A stretch of DNA of 64,000 nt from Rhizobium sp. ACO-34A (GTDB lineage: Bacteria > Pseudomonadota > Alphaproteobacteria > Rhizobiales > Rhizobiaceae). The stretch is taken from contig CP021371.1 of NCBI GenBank assembly GCA_002600635.1, positions 4,424,001-4,488,000 of the forward strand, given 5' to 3'. The position numbers were made by a program, and so were the translations under genes. A model generated the notes under the pieces. That model was not told the DNA's origin. It saw nothing but the letters and a program-made list of their open reading frames with translations, and did no database searches. This document shows, in pieces, positions 39,657-50,085 of the stretch (position 1 is its first letter; the number at the start of each line of letters is the position of its first letter).

Positions 39657-41063
39657 TTACATATGGATCGGCTTGAAGAAAGCGGCGAGCGCTGCTTCCT
39701 TGACGGCTTCCGACATGGTCGGGTGCGCATGGCAGGTGCGGCCGAGGTCTTCGGCAGAACCGCCGAATTCCATCAGCACTGCAATCTCGTGGATCATCTC
39801 GCCGGCGCCGAAGCCGACGATGTGACCTCCGAGAACGCGATCTGTTTCCTTGTCCGAGAGGATCTTGACGAAACCATCGGTCGCCAGCATGGCGCGGGCT
39901 CGGCCATTGGCGGTGAAGGGGAACTTGCCGACCTTGTAGGCGACGCCAGCGGCCTTGAGTTCTTCCTCGGTCTTGCCGACGGACGCGACTTCCGGCTGGG
40001 TGTAGACGACACCCGGGATGACGTCATAGTTCACATGGCCGTGCTGGCCGGAGAGGATCTCGGCAAGCGCCACGCCTTCGTCCTCGGCCTTGTGAGCGAG
40101 CATCGGGCCACGCACGACGTCGCCGATCGCATAGATGCCGGCGACATTGGTGCGGAAGTGGCCGTCGATCTCGACGCGACCGCGGTTGTCGAGCACCACG
40201 CCTGCGGCTTCGAGGCCGAGGCCTGCCGTGTAGGGCTTGCGGCCGGTGGCAACGAGGACGACATCGGCTTCCAGAACCTGCGCCTCACCGCCCTTGACCG
40301 GCTCGAACGTGACCTTGGCGCCCTTGCCGGACTTTTCGACACCGGTGACCTTGGCGCCGAGGTTGAATTCGATGCCCTGCTTGGCCAGCATGCGCTGGAA
40401 CTGCTTGGAAACTTCGCCGTCCATGCCGCCGAGGATGTTGTCGAGATATTCGACGACGGTGACCTTGGCGCCGAGGCGCGACCAGACCGAGCCGAGTTCG
40501 AGGCCGATGACGCCGCCGCCGACGACAACCAGCTTGCCCGGAACCTTGTCGAGCGCGATACCGCCGGTGGAGGATACGATCACCTTCTCGTCGATTTCGA
40601 CGGCAACGCCCGGAATACCGGCAACGTCGGAACCGGTGGCGACGACGATGTTCTTCGTCTCGAGAACCTGTTCCTCGCCCTTGTCATTGGTGACGGAAAC
40701 CTTGCCGGCCGAAACGACCTTGCCGGTGCCCTGGAAACCATCGATCTTGTTCTTCTTGAACAGGAAGGAAACGCCTTCGACGTTCGCCTTCACGACGCTG
40801 TCCTTGTGGGCCATCATCTTGCCGAGGTTCAGCTTCGGAGCGGCAACCTCGACGCCGAGGGCATCCATGCCATGGGCGACATGGTTGAACATTTCGGATG
40901 CGTGCAGCAGGGCCTTGGACGGAATACAGCCGACATTGAGGCAGGTGCCGCCATAGGTCGCCCGCTTTTCGACGACGGCGACCTTCAGGCCGAGCTGGGC
41001 TGCCTTGACTGCACAAACGTAACCGCCGGGGCCGCTACCGATCACCACTACATCATAAGCCAT
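39657..41063 (-). CDS. lpdA: Dihydrolipoamide dehydrogenase (E3)
   Basis: 468-residue flavoprotein that reoxidises dihydrolipoamide in the 2-oxoglutarate dehydrogenase complex, passing electrons to NAD+. FAD motif [11 protein letters not shown] (8-18), redox-active disulfide Cys41/Cys46 in [16 protein letters not shown]-binding [15 protein letters not shown], and catalytic His447/Glu452 in HAHPTMSE. It belongs functionally with sucAB but is separated from sucB by two unrelated genes and a hairpin. Confidence 0.96.
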   Translation of the reverse strand: MAYDVVVIGSGPGGYVCAVKAAQLGLKVAVVEKRATYGGTCLNVGCIPSKALLHASEMFNHVAHGMDALGVEVAAPKLNLGKMMAHKDSVVKANVEGVSFLFKKNKIDGFQGTGKVVSAGKVSVTNDKGEEQVLETKNIVVATGSDVAGIPGVAVEIDEKVIVSSTGGIALDKVPGKLVVVGGGVIGLELGSVWSRLGAKVTVVEYLDNILGGMDGEVSKQFQRMLAKQGIEFNLGAKVTGVEKSGKGAKVTFEPVKGGEAQVLEADVVLVATGRKPYTAGLGLEAAGVVLDNRGRVEIDGHFRTNVAGIYAIGDVVRGPMLAHKAEDEGVALAEILSGQHGHVNYDVIPGVVYTQPEVASVGKTEEELKAAGVAYKVGKFPFTANGRARAMLATDGFVKILSDKETDRVLGGHIVGFGAGEMIHEIAVLMEFGGSAEDLGRTCHAHPTMSEAVKEAALAAFFKPIHM

Positions 41064-41110
41064 TTTCGTCGTTCCTCTGTGTGTTCCTTAGCCGCCGTTC
41101 CGTTATCCGC

Positions 41111-41608
41111 TTACGGCGCGCATTCCTTGAATGTAAATCCGTCCCACGGCATGGCCTCGACCTTGTCGCCAACGGCGGACATCTTGAAAGCCGCTCCGAA
41201 CCCGGGAAGGAGCAACGTCTTCGGTGCCTCCGTACCCTCCGGCGGCAGAAGGTCGACATTGCCCTGCCCGTCCACGGCATAGACGATGCCCTGCCAGACG
41301 GTGCAGGCAGCGAGATCCGCGCCGGTCACGTCGCCCTCCGGGCAATTGTTCATCGCCATGCCCACCGGCCGGGCGATTCCCCCGTCATACATCACATGCC
41401 CGTTGAGCGTGAGGCCGGCCTTTTCGGCCCGAACCTCGAACTTGTGGGAGACCGGCGTGTTCTCGCCGCTCCCCGGCGTAAAACGCAGTTCAAGGCCCGT
41501 TTCGCCCTCTGCATAGACGGCGTGCTCGACGCGGCAATCATCCGCCATCGCCGGGGCGGACAGCCCCAGCGCGGCAAGTGAGAGCGACGCGACGAGCGAC
41601 CGCTTCAT
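41111..41608 (-). CDS. Secreted protein of unknown function
   Basis: 165 residues with a signal peptide (MKRSLVASLSLAALGLSAPAMA, cleavage probably after AMA, about residue 22). The mature part has four cysteines (CRVEH near 25, NNCPEGD, AACTVW, KECAP), enough for two disulfides. It also holds a FGAAFKMSAVGDKVEAMPWD segment near the end. No family recognised. It starts one base after the LysE gene stops, so the two are co-transcribed, and lpdA begins 47 bases downstream. It could be a periplasmic binding or inhibitor protein; nothing shows which. Confidence 0.75.
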   Translation of the reverse strand: MKRSLVASLSLAALGLSAPAMADDCRVEHAVYAEGETGLELRFTPGSGENTPVSHKFEVRAEKAGLTLNGHVMYDGGIARPVGMAMNNCPEGDVTGADLAACTVWQGIVYAVDGQGNVDLLPPEGTEAPKTLLLPGFGAAFKMSAVGDKVEAMPWDGFTFKECAP

Positions 41609-41609
41609 C

Positions 41610-42245
41610 TCAGTTCGCCCTCGTCGCCGCGAGCTTCAGGCCGAAGGCGATGAACACCATGCCGGAAGCGCGGTTGATCCACTTGCTGGCGCGGGAGAAG
41701 GCCGCCCGCATACGCGGCGTCGTCATGAAGAACGACACGCCGACGAACCATGCGATAAGGCAGGTCGCCATCACCAGACCGTAGCCGAACTTCACCGTGC
41801 CGGGCGTGGATGCGGCGACCAAGGCCGAGAAGATCGACAGGAAGAAGAGAACGGGCTTCGGGTTCAGCGCATTGGCGAGAAAGCCAAGGCCGAAGGCGCG
41901 CAATGCGCTCTGCCGGGCAGGCTCGGCGCCATCGGCAACCGGATCGAGATCGGTCTTGCCGGCCCGCAGCGCCATCACACCCATATAGATGAGGTAGGCG
42001 GCACCCGCCCACTTGATGATGCTGAACAGGAGAAGCGACTTCGAGATGATCAGCCCGAGGCCGAGAATGGTGTAGGTGACATGGAACATCAGCGACGTGC
42101 CGATGCCGAAACTCGTCAGGATCGCCTCGCGCCGTCCGTGCACCATGGCCTGGCGCATGACCATCGCCGTATCAGCGCCGGGGGAAACGATGGCGAAGGA
42201 GAATACCGCCATCAGCGAAGCGAGTTCCAGAAGATAGGCGTGCAT
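41610..42245 (-). CDS. LysE/RhtB family amino-acid exporter
   Basis: 211 residues with about six transmembrane helices. The family signature is at the N-terminus (FAIVSPGADTAMVMRQAMVHG and GRREAILTSFGIGTSLMFHV), with the NPKPVLFF motif mid-protein (near 129). Members export amino acids such as lysine, homoserine or threonine; the substrate here is unknown. It lies between sucB and lpdA, after a strong hairpin, and is coupled to the secreted-protein gene by a one-base gap. Confidence 0.9.
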   Translation of the reverse strand: MHAYLLELASLMAVFSFAIVSPGADTAMVMRQAMVHGRREAILTSFGIGTSLMFHVTYTILGLGLIISKSLLLFSIIKWAGAAYLIYMGVMALRAGKTDLDPVADGAEPARQSALRAFGLGFLANALNPKPVLFFLSIFSALVAASTPGTVKFGYGLVMATCLIAWFVGVSFFMTTPRMRAAFSRASKWINRASGMVFIAFGLKLAATRAN

Positions 42246-42302
42246 GATGCCTCCATGCCGGTAACGCTGCTCGTGCGGATGCGCTCACCGGAAAACAGGA
42301 TC

Positions 42303-42331
42303 GGCGGGAGACCGAAACCCGGTCTCCCGCC
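42303..42331 (-). terminator. Strong hairpin between sucB and lysE
   Basis: A perfect 12-bp GC-rich stem, GGCGGGAGACCG (42303-42314) with CGGTCTCCCGCC (42320-42331), lies 7 bases after the sucB stop. On the minus strand GATCCTGTTTT follows, a delayed T-tract. It may end most sucAB transcripts while allowing some read-through to lysE and lpdA. Confidence 0.75.
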
Positions 42332-42338
42332 AGAATGA

Positions 42339-43565
42339 TCAGAGATCGAGAACCAGTCGTTCCGGATCTTCCAGGCTTTCCTTGACGCGGACGAGGAAGG
42401 TCACGGCTTCCTTGCCATCGACGATGCGGTGGTCGTAGGACAGAGCCAGATACATCATCGGACGGATCACGATTTGGCCGCCGATGGCGACCGGACGCTC
42501 CTGGATCTTGTGCATGCCGAGAATGCCCGACTGCGGTGCGTTCAGGATCGGCGAAGACATCAGCGAACCGTAGACGCCACCATTGGTGATGGTGAAGGTG
42601 CCGCCCTGCATGTCGGCCATCGACAGCGCGCCATCGCGTGCAGCCTTGGCGAGACGGCCGAGTTCCTTCTCGACGCCTGCGATAGAACGCTCATCGGCAT
42701 CGCGGATGACCGGAACGACAAGACCCTTGTCGGTACCGACCGCCATGCCGATGTGGCAGAAGTTCTTGTAGATGATGTCGGTGCCGTCGATTTCGGCGTT
42801 GATCGAGGGGATTTCCTTCAGCGCGTGGGTAACGGCCTTGGTGAAGAAGCCCATGAAGCCGAGCTTCACGCCGTGCTTCTTCTCGAAGATGTCCTTGTAG
42901 CGGTTGCGCAGGTCCATCACGGCCGACATGTCCACCTCGTTATAGGTGGTCAGCATGGCGGCGGTGTTCTGGGCGTCCTTGAGGCGCTTTGCGATGGTCT
43001 GGCGCAGACGGGTCATCTTGACGCGTTCTTCGCGAACGGCGTCATCGGCGCTCGATGCCGGACGGGGAGCAGCAGCCGGAGCCGGAGCGGCGGCAACGGT
43101 AGCACCCTTGGCGATGGCAGCGATCACGTCGCCCTTGAGAACCTGGCCACGCTTGCCGGAACCATCGACCTGATCGGCCGAGAGGTTGTTTTCCGCAAGC
43201 ATCTTGGCGGCAGCCGGAGCAGCCGGCATGGCCGAGGCGGCCGGAACAGCGGCGGCGACCGCGGGTGCAGCAGCCGGGGCCGGGGCAGCGGCCGGAGCGG
43301 CTGCAGGTGCCGAAGCGGCAGCAGCAGCGCCCTCAGCGATCTGGCCGAGCAGCGCGCCGAGACCGACGGTTTCGCCATTGGCGGCAACGATCTCGGTCAG
43401 CACGCCGGAAGCCGGAGCAGGTACTTCGACGGTCACCTTGTCGGTTTCGAGTTCGACGAGCGGCTCGTCGGCCTTGACGGTGTCGCCGACCTTCTTGAAC
43501 CAGGTGCCGACCGTCGCTTCGCTGACGGATTCACCCAGGGTGGGGACGCGGATTTCTGTGGCCAT
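42339..43565 (-). CDS. sucB: 2-oxoglutarate dehydrogenase E2, dihydrolipoyl succinyltransferase
   Basis: 408 residues. Domains: lipoyl domain with the lipoylated Lys43 in [13 protein letters not shown], an Ala/Pro-rich flexible linker (about 80-118), the E3/E1-binding domain ([20 protein letters not shown], about 118-150), a second Ala/Pro linker, and the catalytic core with the DHRIVDG motif (378-384, catalytic His379). It starts 63 bases after sucA ends. The linkers make the gene locally repetitive in GCN codons. Confidence 0.97.
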   Translation of the reverse strand: MATEIRVPTLGESVSEATVGTWFKKVGDTVKADEPLVELETDKVTVEVPAPASGVLTEIVAANGETVGLGALLGQIAEGAAAAASAPAAAPAAAPAPAAAPAVAAAVPAASAMPAAPAAAKMLAENNLSADQVDGSGKRGQVLKGDVIAAIAKGATVAAAPAPAAAPRPASSADDAVREERVKMTRLRQTIAKRLKDAQNTAAMLTTYNEVDMSAVMDLRNRYKDIFEKKHGVKLGFMGFFTKAVTHALKEIPSINAEIDGTDIIYKNFCHIGMAVGTDKGLVVPVIRDADERSIAGVEKELGRLAKAARDGALSMADMQGGTFTITNGGVYGSLMSSPILNAPQSGILGMHKIQERPVAIGGQIVIRPMMYLALSYDHRIVDGKEAVTFLVRVKESLEDPERLVLDL

Positions 43566-43628
43566 GATGTCAATTCCGTTGATCAGAGAACGTTTCTGTC
43601 GATTGGGGTCGTTGCGACCGGGAGGCTA

Positions 43629-46625
43629 TCAGCCCCCCAGCGCATCCTCGAGGAAGGCCTCGAGCTGGGCGAGATGCTTCGACATCAGGCCGGTTGCGGG
43701 CGATGCCGCGGCCGGACGGCCGGTGTAGCGAACCCGCTGGTACTTGGCGTCGATGTGAGCCAGAACCCACTCGAGATAGGGATCGATGAACGACCACGCC
43801 CCCATGTTCTTCGGCTCTTCCTGGCACCAGACCATCTCCGCATTGCGGAAACGGCTGAGCTCGTTGATCAGCGCCTTGGCCGGGAACGGATAGAGCTGTT
43901 CGACGCGCAGCAGGTAGATGTCGTCGATGCCGCGCTTTTCGCGCTCTTCCAGAAGATCGTAGTAGACCTTACCGGTGCACATGACGACGCGGCGGATCTT
44001 GTTGTCCTTCTGCAGCTTGATCGGGCCGTCCTTGATGACCTCCGCATCGTCCCACAGCAGGCGGTGGAACGAGCTTTCGCCGGCCATGTCGGAGAGGCTG
44101 GAAACAGCCCGCTTGTGGCGCAACAGGGACTTCGGCGTCATCAGGATGAGCGGCTTGCGGAAGTCGCGCTTCACCTGCCGGCGCAGGATGTGGAAGTAGT
44201 TTGCCGGCGTCGTGACGTTGGCGACCTGCATGTTGTCTTCGGCGCACATCTGCAGCCAGCGCTCCAGACGGGCGGACGAGTGTTCCGGACCCTGACCTTC
44301 ATAACCGTGCGGCAGAAGGCAGACGAGACCGGACATGCGCAGCCACTTGCGTTCGCCCGACGAGATGAACTGGTCGAAGACCACCTGAGCACCGTTGGCG
44401 AAGTCGCCGAACTGGGCTTCCCACAGCGTCAGCGCATTCGGACGGGCCAGCGAGTAGCCGTATTCGAAGCCGAGAACGGCCTCTTCCGAAAGCATCGAGT
44501 TGATGACTTCGTAACGAGCCTGGTTCGCGGCGAGGTTGGCGAGCGGGATGTAGCGCTCTTCGGTCTCCTGATCGTAGAGAACCGAATGGCGCTGCGAGAA
44601 GGTGCCGCGTTCGCAATCCTGGCCCGACAGGCGGATCTTGTGCCCCTCGACGGCCAGCGAACCGAAGGCAAGCGCCTCGCCCATGGCCCAGTCGAGGCCC
44701 TCGCCGGTTTCCACCATCTGGGCGCGATTGTCCATGAAACGCTGGATCGTGCGGTGCGCCTTGAAGCCTTCCGGAATGGTCGACAGCTTACGGCCGATTT
44801 CCTTCAGCGACTTCATCGGCACGGCGGTCTTGCCGCGACGCTGTTCGTCGGCGTTGTCGGCAGCGCGAAGGCCCGACCATACGCCGTCCAGCCAGTCGGC
44901 CTTGTTCGGCTTGTAGGACTGGCCGGCCTCGAACTCCTGCTCGAGGTGGGCGCGCCAGTCGGCCTTCATCTTCTCGAATTCGCCGTCGGTGATCAGACCC
45001 TCGGCGATCAGGCGGTCAGCATAGAGCTGAACGACCGTCTTGTGGGCGCGGATCGCCTTGTACATCTTCGGCTGGGTGAACGCGGGCTCATCGCCTTCGT
45101 TATGGCCGAAGCGGCGGTAGCAGAACATGTCGATGACGACCGGCTTGTGGAACTTCATCCGGTATTCGGTCGCGATCTTGGCGGCATAGACGACCGCTTC
45201 CGGATCGTCACCGTTGACGTGGAAGATCGGCGCTTCGATCATCTTGGCGACGTCGGACGGATAGGGCGACGAACGCGAGAAGGCCGGATTGGTCGTAAAG
45301 CCGATCTGGTTGTTGATGATGAAGTGCATCGTGCCGGCGACGCGGTGGCCGCGCAGACCGGAAAGGCCGAGAATTTCGGCAACGACGCCCTGGCCGGCAA
45401 AGGCAGCATCGCCGTGCAGAAGCAGCGGCAGCACCTTGGCGCGTTCGCGCAGCGGAATGATGTCACCGTCCCAGACCTTGGCGAGCTGGTCCTGCTTGGC
45501 GCGGGCCTTGCCCATGACGACCGGGTTGACGATTTCCAGGTGCGACGGGTTGGCGGTCAGCGACAGGTGAACCTTGTTGCCGTCGAACTCGCGGTCGGAG
45601 GAAGCGCCGAGATGGTACTTCACGTCGCCCGAACCTTCAACTTCGTCAGGCTTGAACGAACCGCCCTTGAACTCGTGGAACACCGCGCGATGCGGCTTCG
45701 CCATGACGTTGGTCAGAACGTTCAGTCGACCACGGTGGGCCATGCCGAAGACGATTTCCTCGAGGCCCTCCTGGCCACCGCGCTTGATGATCTGTTCGAG
45801 CGCCGGGATCAGGGATTCGCCGCCGTCGAGACCGAAGCGCTTGGTGCCCTTGTACTTGACGTCGATGAACTGTTCGAAGCCTTCTGCCTCGATCAGCTTG
45901 GAAAGGATGGCCTTCTTGCCGTTCGGGGTGAAGTCGACACCCTTGTCCGGACCTTCGATACGCTCCTGGATCCAGTGCTTTTCATCCGGATTGGACATGT
46001 GCATGAACTCGACGCCGATGGTCGAGCAATAGGTCCGCTTCAGGATATCGAGCATTTCCGGGATGGTCGCGTATTCGAGACCAAGCACGTTGTCGATGAA
46101 GATCTTGCGGCTGAAATCGGCTTCCGAGAAGCCGTAGGCGACCGGCGAAAGCTCGTTGTAGTCCTCAACCGGAGCGGCCAGACCGAGAGGATCGAGATTG
46201 GCGTGCAGGTGGCCGCGCATGCGATAGGCGCGGATCATCATGATGGCCCGGACGGAATCGCGGGTCGCCTGCAGCACTTCGGCCTCGCTGGCCGGCTTGC
46301 CGGTTGCAACCGCGGTTGCTTCGGCCTTGGCCTTGACCTTGGTCTCGATGACCTTTTCGATCACGCCCCAGTTACCGTCGAGCGCCGACACCAGTTCGCC
46401 CTGCGCCGGGATCGGCCAGTTCTTGCGCTGCCAGGAGGCGCCCGCGGCAGCCTTTTTCACGTCGGCCGGGTTATCGGCCAGCGCCTTGAAGAAGGCCTGC
46501 CATTCGGCCGAAACCGAGAAGGGGTCATCCTCATAGCGCGCATAGAGCTGCTCGATATAGGCAGCATTCGATCCGTCGAGGAAGGACGTGATCAGAAATT
46601 GCTCGTTGGCTTCTTGCCTACCCAT
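43629..46625 (-). CDS. sucA: 2-oxoglutarate dehydrogenase E1 component
   Basis: 998-residue thiamine diphosphate-dependent decarboxylase. The N-terminal E2-binding helix is present (FLDGSNAAYIEQLYARYEDD), then GMAHRGRLNVL and the ThDP-motif region GDAAFAGQGVVAE, and a C-terminal transketolase-like part ending in QEEPKNMGAWSFIDP. The ATG at 46625 gives the family's N-terminus; 42 more open codons upstream look non-coding. The start has no ribosome site at normal linear spacing. GGGAGG lies 26 bases upstream, beyond a small hairpin. Confidence 0.97.
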   Translation of the reverse strand: MGRQEANEQFLITSFLDGSNAAYIEQLYARYEDDPFSVSAEWQAFFKALADNPADVKKAAAGASWQRKNWPIPAQGELVSALDGNWGVIEKVIETKVKAKAEATAVATGKPASEAEVLQATRDSVRAIMMIRAYRMRGHLHANLDPLGLAAPVEDYNELSPVAYGFSEADFSRKIFIDNVLGLEYATIPEMLDILKRTYCSTIGVEFMHMSNPDEKHWIQERIEGPDKGVDFTPNGKKAILSKLIEAEGFEQFIDVKYKGTKRFGLDGGESLIPALEQIIKRGGQEGLEEIVFGMAHRGRLNVLTNVMAKPHRAVFHEFKGGSFKPDEVEGSGDVKYHLGASSDREFDGNKVHLSLTANPSHLEIVNPVVMGKARAKQDQLAKVWDGDIIPLRERAKVLPLLLHGDAAFAGQGVVAEILGLSGLRGHRVAGTMHFIINNQIGFTTNPAFSRSSPYPSDVAKMIEAPIFHVNGDDPEAVVYAAKIATEYRMKFHKPVVIDMFCYRRFGHNEGDEPAFTQPKMYKAIRAHKTVVQLYADRLIAEGLITDGEFEKMKADWRAHLEQEFEAGQSYKPNKADWLDGVWSGLRAADNADEQRRGKTAVPMKSLKEIGRKLSTIPEGFKAHRTIQRFMDNRAQMVETGEGLDWAMGEALAFGSLAVEGHKIRLSGQDCERGTFSQRHSVLYDQETEERYIPLANLAANQARYEVINSMLSEEAVLGFEYGYSLARPNALTLWEAQFGDFANGAQVVFDQFISSGERKWLRMSGLVCLLPHGYEGQGPEHSSARLERWLQMCAEDNMQVANVTTPANYFHILRRQVKRDFRKPLILMTPKSLLRHKRAVSSLSDMAGESSFHRLLWDDAEVIKDGPIKLQKDNKIRRVVMCTGKVYYDLLEEREKRGIDDIYLLRVEQLYPFPAKALINELSRFRNAEMVWCQEEPKNMGAWSFIDPYLEWVLAHIDAKYQRVRYTGRPAAASPATGLMSKHLAQLEAFLEDALGG

Positions 46626-46633
46626 TGTGTTCT

Positions 46634-46657
46634 GCGAACGTCTCCGTTCGCCTCCCG
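46634..46657 (-). promoter_or_regulatory. Hairpin between the sucA Shine-Dalgarno and start codon
   Basis: On the minus strand the order is GGGAGG (46652-46657, its last G shared at 46651-46652 with the stem edge), a perfect 7-bp hairpin GCGAACG/CGTTCGC with a GAGA (GNRA) loop (46634-46651), then AGAACACA and ATG. Folded, the hairpin would place the Shine-Dalgarno 8 bases from the start codon. Confidence 0.6.
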
Positions 46658-46743
46658 ACTTTAAGATGATGGCCGGACGCCCGGCCTGCCGCTTTGCATC
46701 AACCCGAACGCAAATTGCATTCAGGGACTCTAAAATGCCAAAT

Positions 46744-46780
46744 CCAGGCAAGGGGATCCCTCTGGATCCGCCCTGCCTGG
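46744..46780 (-). terminator. Intercistronic hairpin between sucD and sucA
   Basis: CCAGGCA (46744-46750) pairs with TGCCTGG (46774-46780), extended inward by GGGGATCC with GGATCC-CC past a bulged G. It lies 17 bases after the sucD stop and is followed on the minus strand by ATTTGGCATTTT. It could be an attenuator or RNA-stability element separating mdh-sucCD from sucAB. Confidence 0.6.
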
Positions 46781-46797
46781 CGCATGCTTTTCAGGTC

Positions 46798-47700
46798 TCA
46801 GCCCTTGAGGACTTCGACCAGCGTCTTGCCGAGGCGTGCCGGCGAAGGCGAAACCTTGATGCCGGCAGCTTCCATGGCTGCGATCTTCGATTCCGCATCG
46901 CCCTTGCCGCCCGAAACCACGGCACCTGCGTGACCCATCGTGCGGCCCTTCGGAGCCGTACGACCGGCGATGAAGCCGGCCATCGGCTTCTTGCGGCCCT
47001 TCTTGGCTTCGTCGATGAGGAACTGTGCAGCATCCTCTTCGGCCGAGCCGCCGATTTCGCCGATCATGATGATCGAGGTGGTGGCTTCGTCGGCCAGGAA
47101 CATTTCCAGGACGTCGATGAACTCGGTGCCCTTGACCGGGTCGCCGCCGATACCGACAGCGGTGGTCTGGCCGAGGCCTTCATTCGAAGTCTGGAACACG
47201 GCTTCATAGGTAAGCGTGCCGGAGCGCGAAACAATACCGACCGAACCCTTGCGGAAGATGGAGCCCGGCATGATGCCGATCTTGCATTCTTCCGGCGTCA
47301 GGATACCCGGGCAGTTCGGGCCGAGCAGGCGCGACTTGGACTTGTCGAGCTTGGCCTTGACCCGCACCATGTCCATGACCGGGATGCCCTCGGTGATGCA
47401 GGTGATGAACGGGATCTCGGCGTCGATCGCCTCGATGATCGCTTCGGCTGCACCTGCCGGCGGAACGTAGATCACGGTCGCGTCTGCACCGGTCTTGTCC
47501 TTGGCTTCGGCAACGGAAGCGAAGATCGGCAGGGTTTCGCCCTTGGAGCCGGTCCAGGTTTCGCCGCCCTTCTTCGGGTGGATACCGCCAACCATCTGCG
47601 TACCGTAATAGGCGAGCGCCTGTTCGGTGTGGAAGGTGCCGGTCTTGCCGGTCAGGCCCTGAACGAGGACCTTGGTGTTCTTATTGACGAGAATCGACAT
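46798..47700 (-). CDS. sucD: Succinyl-CoA synthetase alpha subunit
   Basis: 300 residues. The N-terminal CoA-binding Rossmann domain begins [20 protein letters not shown]. The phosphorylated His lies in [13 protein letters not shown] (about His257), within the ligase domain. Pairs with sucC for succinyl-CoA to succinate conversion with ATP/GTP formation. The ATG at 47700 is 17 bases after sucC, with GAGGGA 8 bases upstream; a 70-codon open extension upstream lies inside sucC and is not coding. Confidence 0.97.
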   Translation of the reverse strand: MSILVNKNTKVLVQGLTGKTGTFHTEQALAYYGTQMVGGIHPKKGGETWTGSKGETLPIFASVAEAKDKTGADATVIYVPPAGAAEAIIEAIDAEIPFITCITEGIPVMDMVRVKAKLDKSKSRLLGPNCPGILTPEECKIGIMPGSIFRKGSVGIVSRSGTLTYEAVFQTSNEGLGQTTAVGIGGDPVKGTEFIDVLEMFLADEATTSIIMIGEIGGSAEEDAAQFLIDEAKKGRKKPMAGFIAGRTAPKGRTMGHAGAVVSGGKGDAESKIAAMEAAGIKVSPSPARLGKTLVEVLKG

Positions 47701-47717
47701 TGGTTCAGGTCCCTCAA

Positions 47718-48911
47718 TTAGCCGTTGATCGCGGCTACGATCTTCTTCGCAGCATCGTCCAGATCGTCGGCTGCGGTGATCGCCAGACCCGATTCGTTCA
47801 GGATCTTCTTGCCAAGCTCGACATTGGTGCCTTCGAGGCGAACCACGAGCGGAACCTTCAGGCCGACTTCCTGAACCGCAGCGACAACGCCTTCGGCGAT
47901 GACGTCGCACTTCATGATGCCACCGAAGATGTTGACGAGGATGCCCTCGACCTTCGGGTCAGCCGTGATGATCTTGAAGGCTGCAGCAACCTTTTCCTTG
48001 CCGGCGCCACCGCCGACGTCGCAGAAGTTTGCCGGCTCCTTGCCGTAGAGCTTGATGATGTCCATCGTCGCCATGGCAAGGCCTGCGCCGTTGACCATGC
48101 AGCCGATGTTGCCGTCGAGGGCCACGTAGGCGAGATCCCACTTGGAGGCCTCGATTTCCTTGGCGTCTTCCTCGGTTTCGTCACGCAGTGCGCGGACGTC
48201 ATCGTGACGGAACAGCGCGTTGCCGTCGAAGGAAACCTTGGCGTCGAGAACGCGCAGGTGGCCATTGGTCATGACGATGAGCGGGTTGATTTCGAGAAGG
48301 GACATGTCCTTCTCGTTGAAGGCCTTGTAGAGGATCGGGAAGAGCGACTTGGCGTCTTCGGCGGCAGCGCCGGTCAGCTCGAGCGCCTTGACGATCTTCG
48401 CAACGTCGTCAGCCGTGACACCGGCTTCCGGATCGATGGCGATGGTGTGGATCTTCTCCGGCGTGTCGTGGGCGACAGCCTCGATGTCCATGCCGCCTTC
48501 GGTCGAGACGACGAAGGCAACACGACCGACCGAACGGTCGACCAGCAGCGAGCAATAGAGTTCGCGGGCGATGTCGGCACCGTCTTCGATGTAAAGGCGG
48601 TTGACCTGCTTGCCGGCTTCGCCGGTCTGCGCGGTCACCAGCGTGTTGCCGAGCATTTCCTTGACGTTGGCGACGACCTCATCGATCGACTTGGCCAGAC
48701 GAACGCCACCCTTGGCTTCAGGGCCAAGTTCCTTGAACTTGCCCTTGCCGCGGCCGCCGGCGTGGATCTGGCTCTTGACCACGTAAAGCGGGCCGGGAAG
48801 AGACTTGGCAGCAGCTTCCGCCTCTTCAGCCTTGAGGATCGCGACACCTTCCGCGACCGGTGCGCCGTAGCCCTTCAGGAGGGCCTTGGCCTGGTATTCA
48901 TGAATATTCAT
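47718..48911 (-). CDS. sucC: Succinyl-CoA synthetase beta subunit
   Basis: 397-residue ATP-grasp subunit. The start [19 protein letters not shown], the nucleotide-binding [16 protein letters not shown], and the [12 protein letters not shown] segment (Gly-rich phosphate-contact loop) are all family-typical. It follows mdh by 33 bases and precedes sucD by 17, forming mdh-sucC-sucD. Confidence 0.97.
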   Translation of the reverse strand: MNIHEYQAKALLKGYGAPVAEGVAILKAEEAEAAAKSLPGPLYVVKSQIHAGGRGKGKFKELGPEAKGGVRLAKSIDEVVANVKEMLGNTLVTAQTGEAGKQVNRLYIEDGADIARELYCSLLVDRSVGRVAFVVSTEGGMDIEAVAHDTPEKIHTIAIDPEAGVTADDVAKIVKALELTGAAAEDAKSLFPILYKAFNEKDMSLLEINPLIVMTNGHLRVLDAKVSFDGNALFRHDDVRALRDETEEDAKEIEASKWDLAYVALDGNIGCMVNGAGLAMATMDIIKLYGKEPANFCDVGGGAGKEKVAAAFKIITADPKVEGILVNIFGGIMKCDVIAEGVVAAVQEVGLKVPLVVRLEGTNVELGKKILNESGLAITAADDLDDAAKKIVAAING

Positions 48912-48944
48912 CGTCTTGTCCCTGTATTGGGCCTCTAAGGCGGA

Positions 48945-50027
<1,083 letters not shown>

Positions 50028-50085
50028 TCAATCGGTTAGATGATTATTTTCTTACGTAAACGTCAAAATTTGTGACGTAAAAATG

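Noticed and set aside
42429..46664. A 1,411-codon open frame on the plus strand opposite sucB and sucA
   Set aside because: It runs antisense to two unmistakable enzymes. It is a product of high GC at third positions, has no ribosome site, and its composition (long runs of Asp, Gly, Arg, Leu, Val) is typical of antisense frames.
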